This document shows, piece by piece, positions 13,501 to 13,643 of a stretch of DNA of 13,643 nt. The stretch is from Intrasporangium_A sp051961875 (GTDB lineage Bacteria > Actinomycetota > Actinomycetes > Actinomycetales > Dermatophilaceae): assembly GCF_051961875.1 (NCBI RefSeq), contig NZ_JBQCCV010000185.1, positions 1 through 13,643 of the forward strand, in the 5' to 3' direction. The notes beneath the pieces were generated by a model, which was given only the letters and a program-made list of their open reading frames with translations, made no database searches and had not been told where the DNA came from. The translations under genes and the position numbers were made by a program. The first letter of the stretch is position 1. Each line of letters begins with the position of its first letter.

Positions 13501-13643
13501 ATGGGTCCGCGCATCCTCGTCGTCGACAACTACGACAGCTTCGTCTACACGATCGTCGGGTACCTGGCGCAACTCGGCGCCGACTGCGACGTGCGGCGCA
13601 ACGACGCGGTCACCGTCGAGGACGCGGCGGGCTACGACGGCGT
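13501..13643 (+). CDS. pabA: Anthranilate/aminodeoxychorismate synthase component II (glutamine amidotransferase), partial
   Basis: The first 47 residues of a class I glutamine amidotransferase, cut by the right edge. MGPRILVVDNYDSFVYTIVGYLAQLG is the typical N-terminus of TrpG/PabA, with the near-invariant VVDNYDSF. The enzyme releases ammonia from glutamine for the chorismate-using subunit in tryptophan or folate synthesis. In this genomic position the gene is annotated trpG in mycobacteria and pabA elsewhere, and it usually serves both pathways. The catalytic Cys-His-Glu lies beyond the window. The gene begins 43 bp after the DUF881 stop and appears to have its own promoter. Confidence 0.92.
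   Translation, partial: MGPRILVVDNYDSFVYTIVGYLAQLGADCDVRRNDAVTVEDAAGYDG

Noticed and set aside
1..13643. CRISPR array, insertion sequence, integrase or attachment site
   Set aside because: No regularly spaced repeats, transposase motifs, terminal inverted repeats or tRNA-linked direct repeats were seen on either strand.

Overview
This is high-GC DNA, about 70% G+C by eye, with actinobacterial gene content: CrgA, a DUF881 membrane protein, a B-box rhomboid protease, CsoR and an ECF42-type sigma factor with its DGPF partner. The order cyclophilin (ppiA) - rhomboid - ... - crgA - DUF881 - trpG/pabA is the one found just downstream of dnaA-gyrB-gyrA in Actinobacteria (Rv0009 to Rv0013 in Mycobacterium tuberculosis). 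The window is therefore probably chromosomal and close to the replication origin. Codon use and protein style suggest Micrococcales, perhaps Intrasporangiaceae; that assignment is inference.

Region 1 (1-2.5 kb): a membrane-anchored S1C/HtrA-like serine protease on the minus strand, cut by the left edge inside its PDZ domain. It diverges from a maleylacetate-reductase-type iron alcohol dehydrogenase. A dyad overlapping possible -10 elements lies between the two. After the reductase comes a roughly 290-bp spacer with a promoter-like hexamer and three consecutive strong hairpins, a candidate structured small RNA. Region 2 (2.5-4.0 kb): two minus-strand genes for helical proteins, a DUF5324-like single-pass membrane protein and an MT0933-antitoxin-like protein with no toxin beside it. 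Region 3 (4.2-5.65 kb): cyclophilin and rhomboid protease, six bases apart.

Region 4 (5.65-8.8 kb): a compact copper-defence operon, csoR-copZ-copA. A CsoR-type operator sits inside its promoter. CsoR senses Cu(I), CopZ carries it and CopA exports it. The predicted CopA has Thr-Val in place of the invariant Asn-Asp of the P-type ATPase hinge motif GDGxND, which should disable the pump if the sequence is right. Region 5 (9.0-10.5 kb): a salicylaldehyde/vanillin-type aldehyde dehydrogenase. Region 6 (10.46-10.71 kb): a non-coding stretch with eight DnaA-box-like 9-mers in about 108 bp, followed by a possible ECF42-type promoter. Region 7 (10.7-12.26 kb): the overlapping DGPF/YCII protein and ECF42 sigma factor genes.

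Region 8 (12.3 kb to the end): crgA on the minus strand, the divergent DUF881 gene, and the start of a trpG/pabA glutamine amidotransferase that looks leaderless. The stretch from 5.65 to 12.3 kb interrupts the usual rhomboid-crgA neighbourhood, so it is the lineage-specific part. The points most worth checking are the CopA hinge substitution, the DnaA-box cluster away from dnaA/dnaN, and the three-hairpin RNA candidate.
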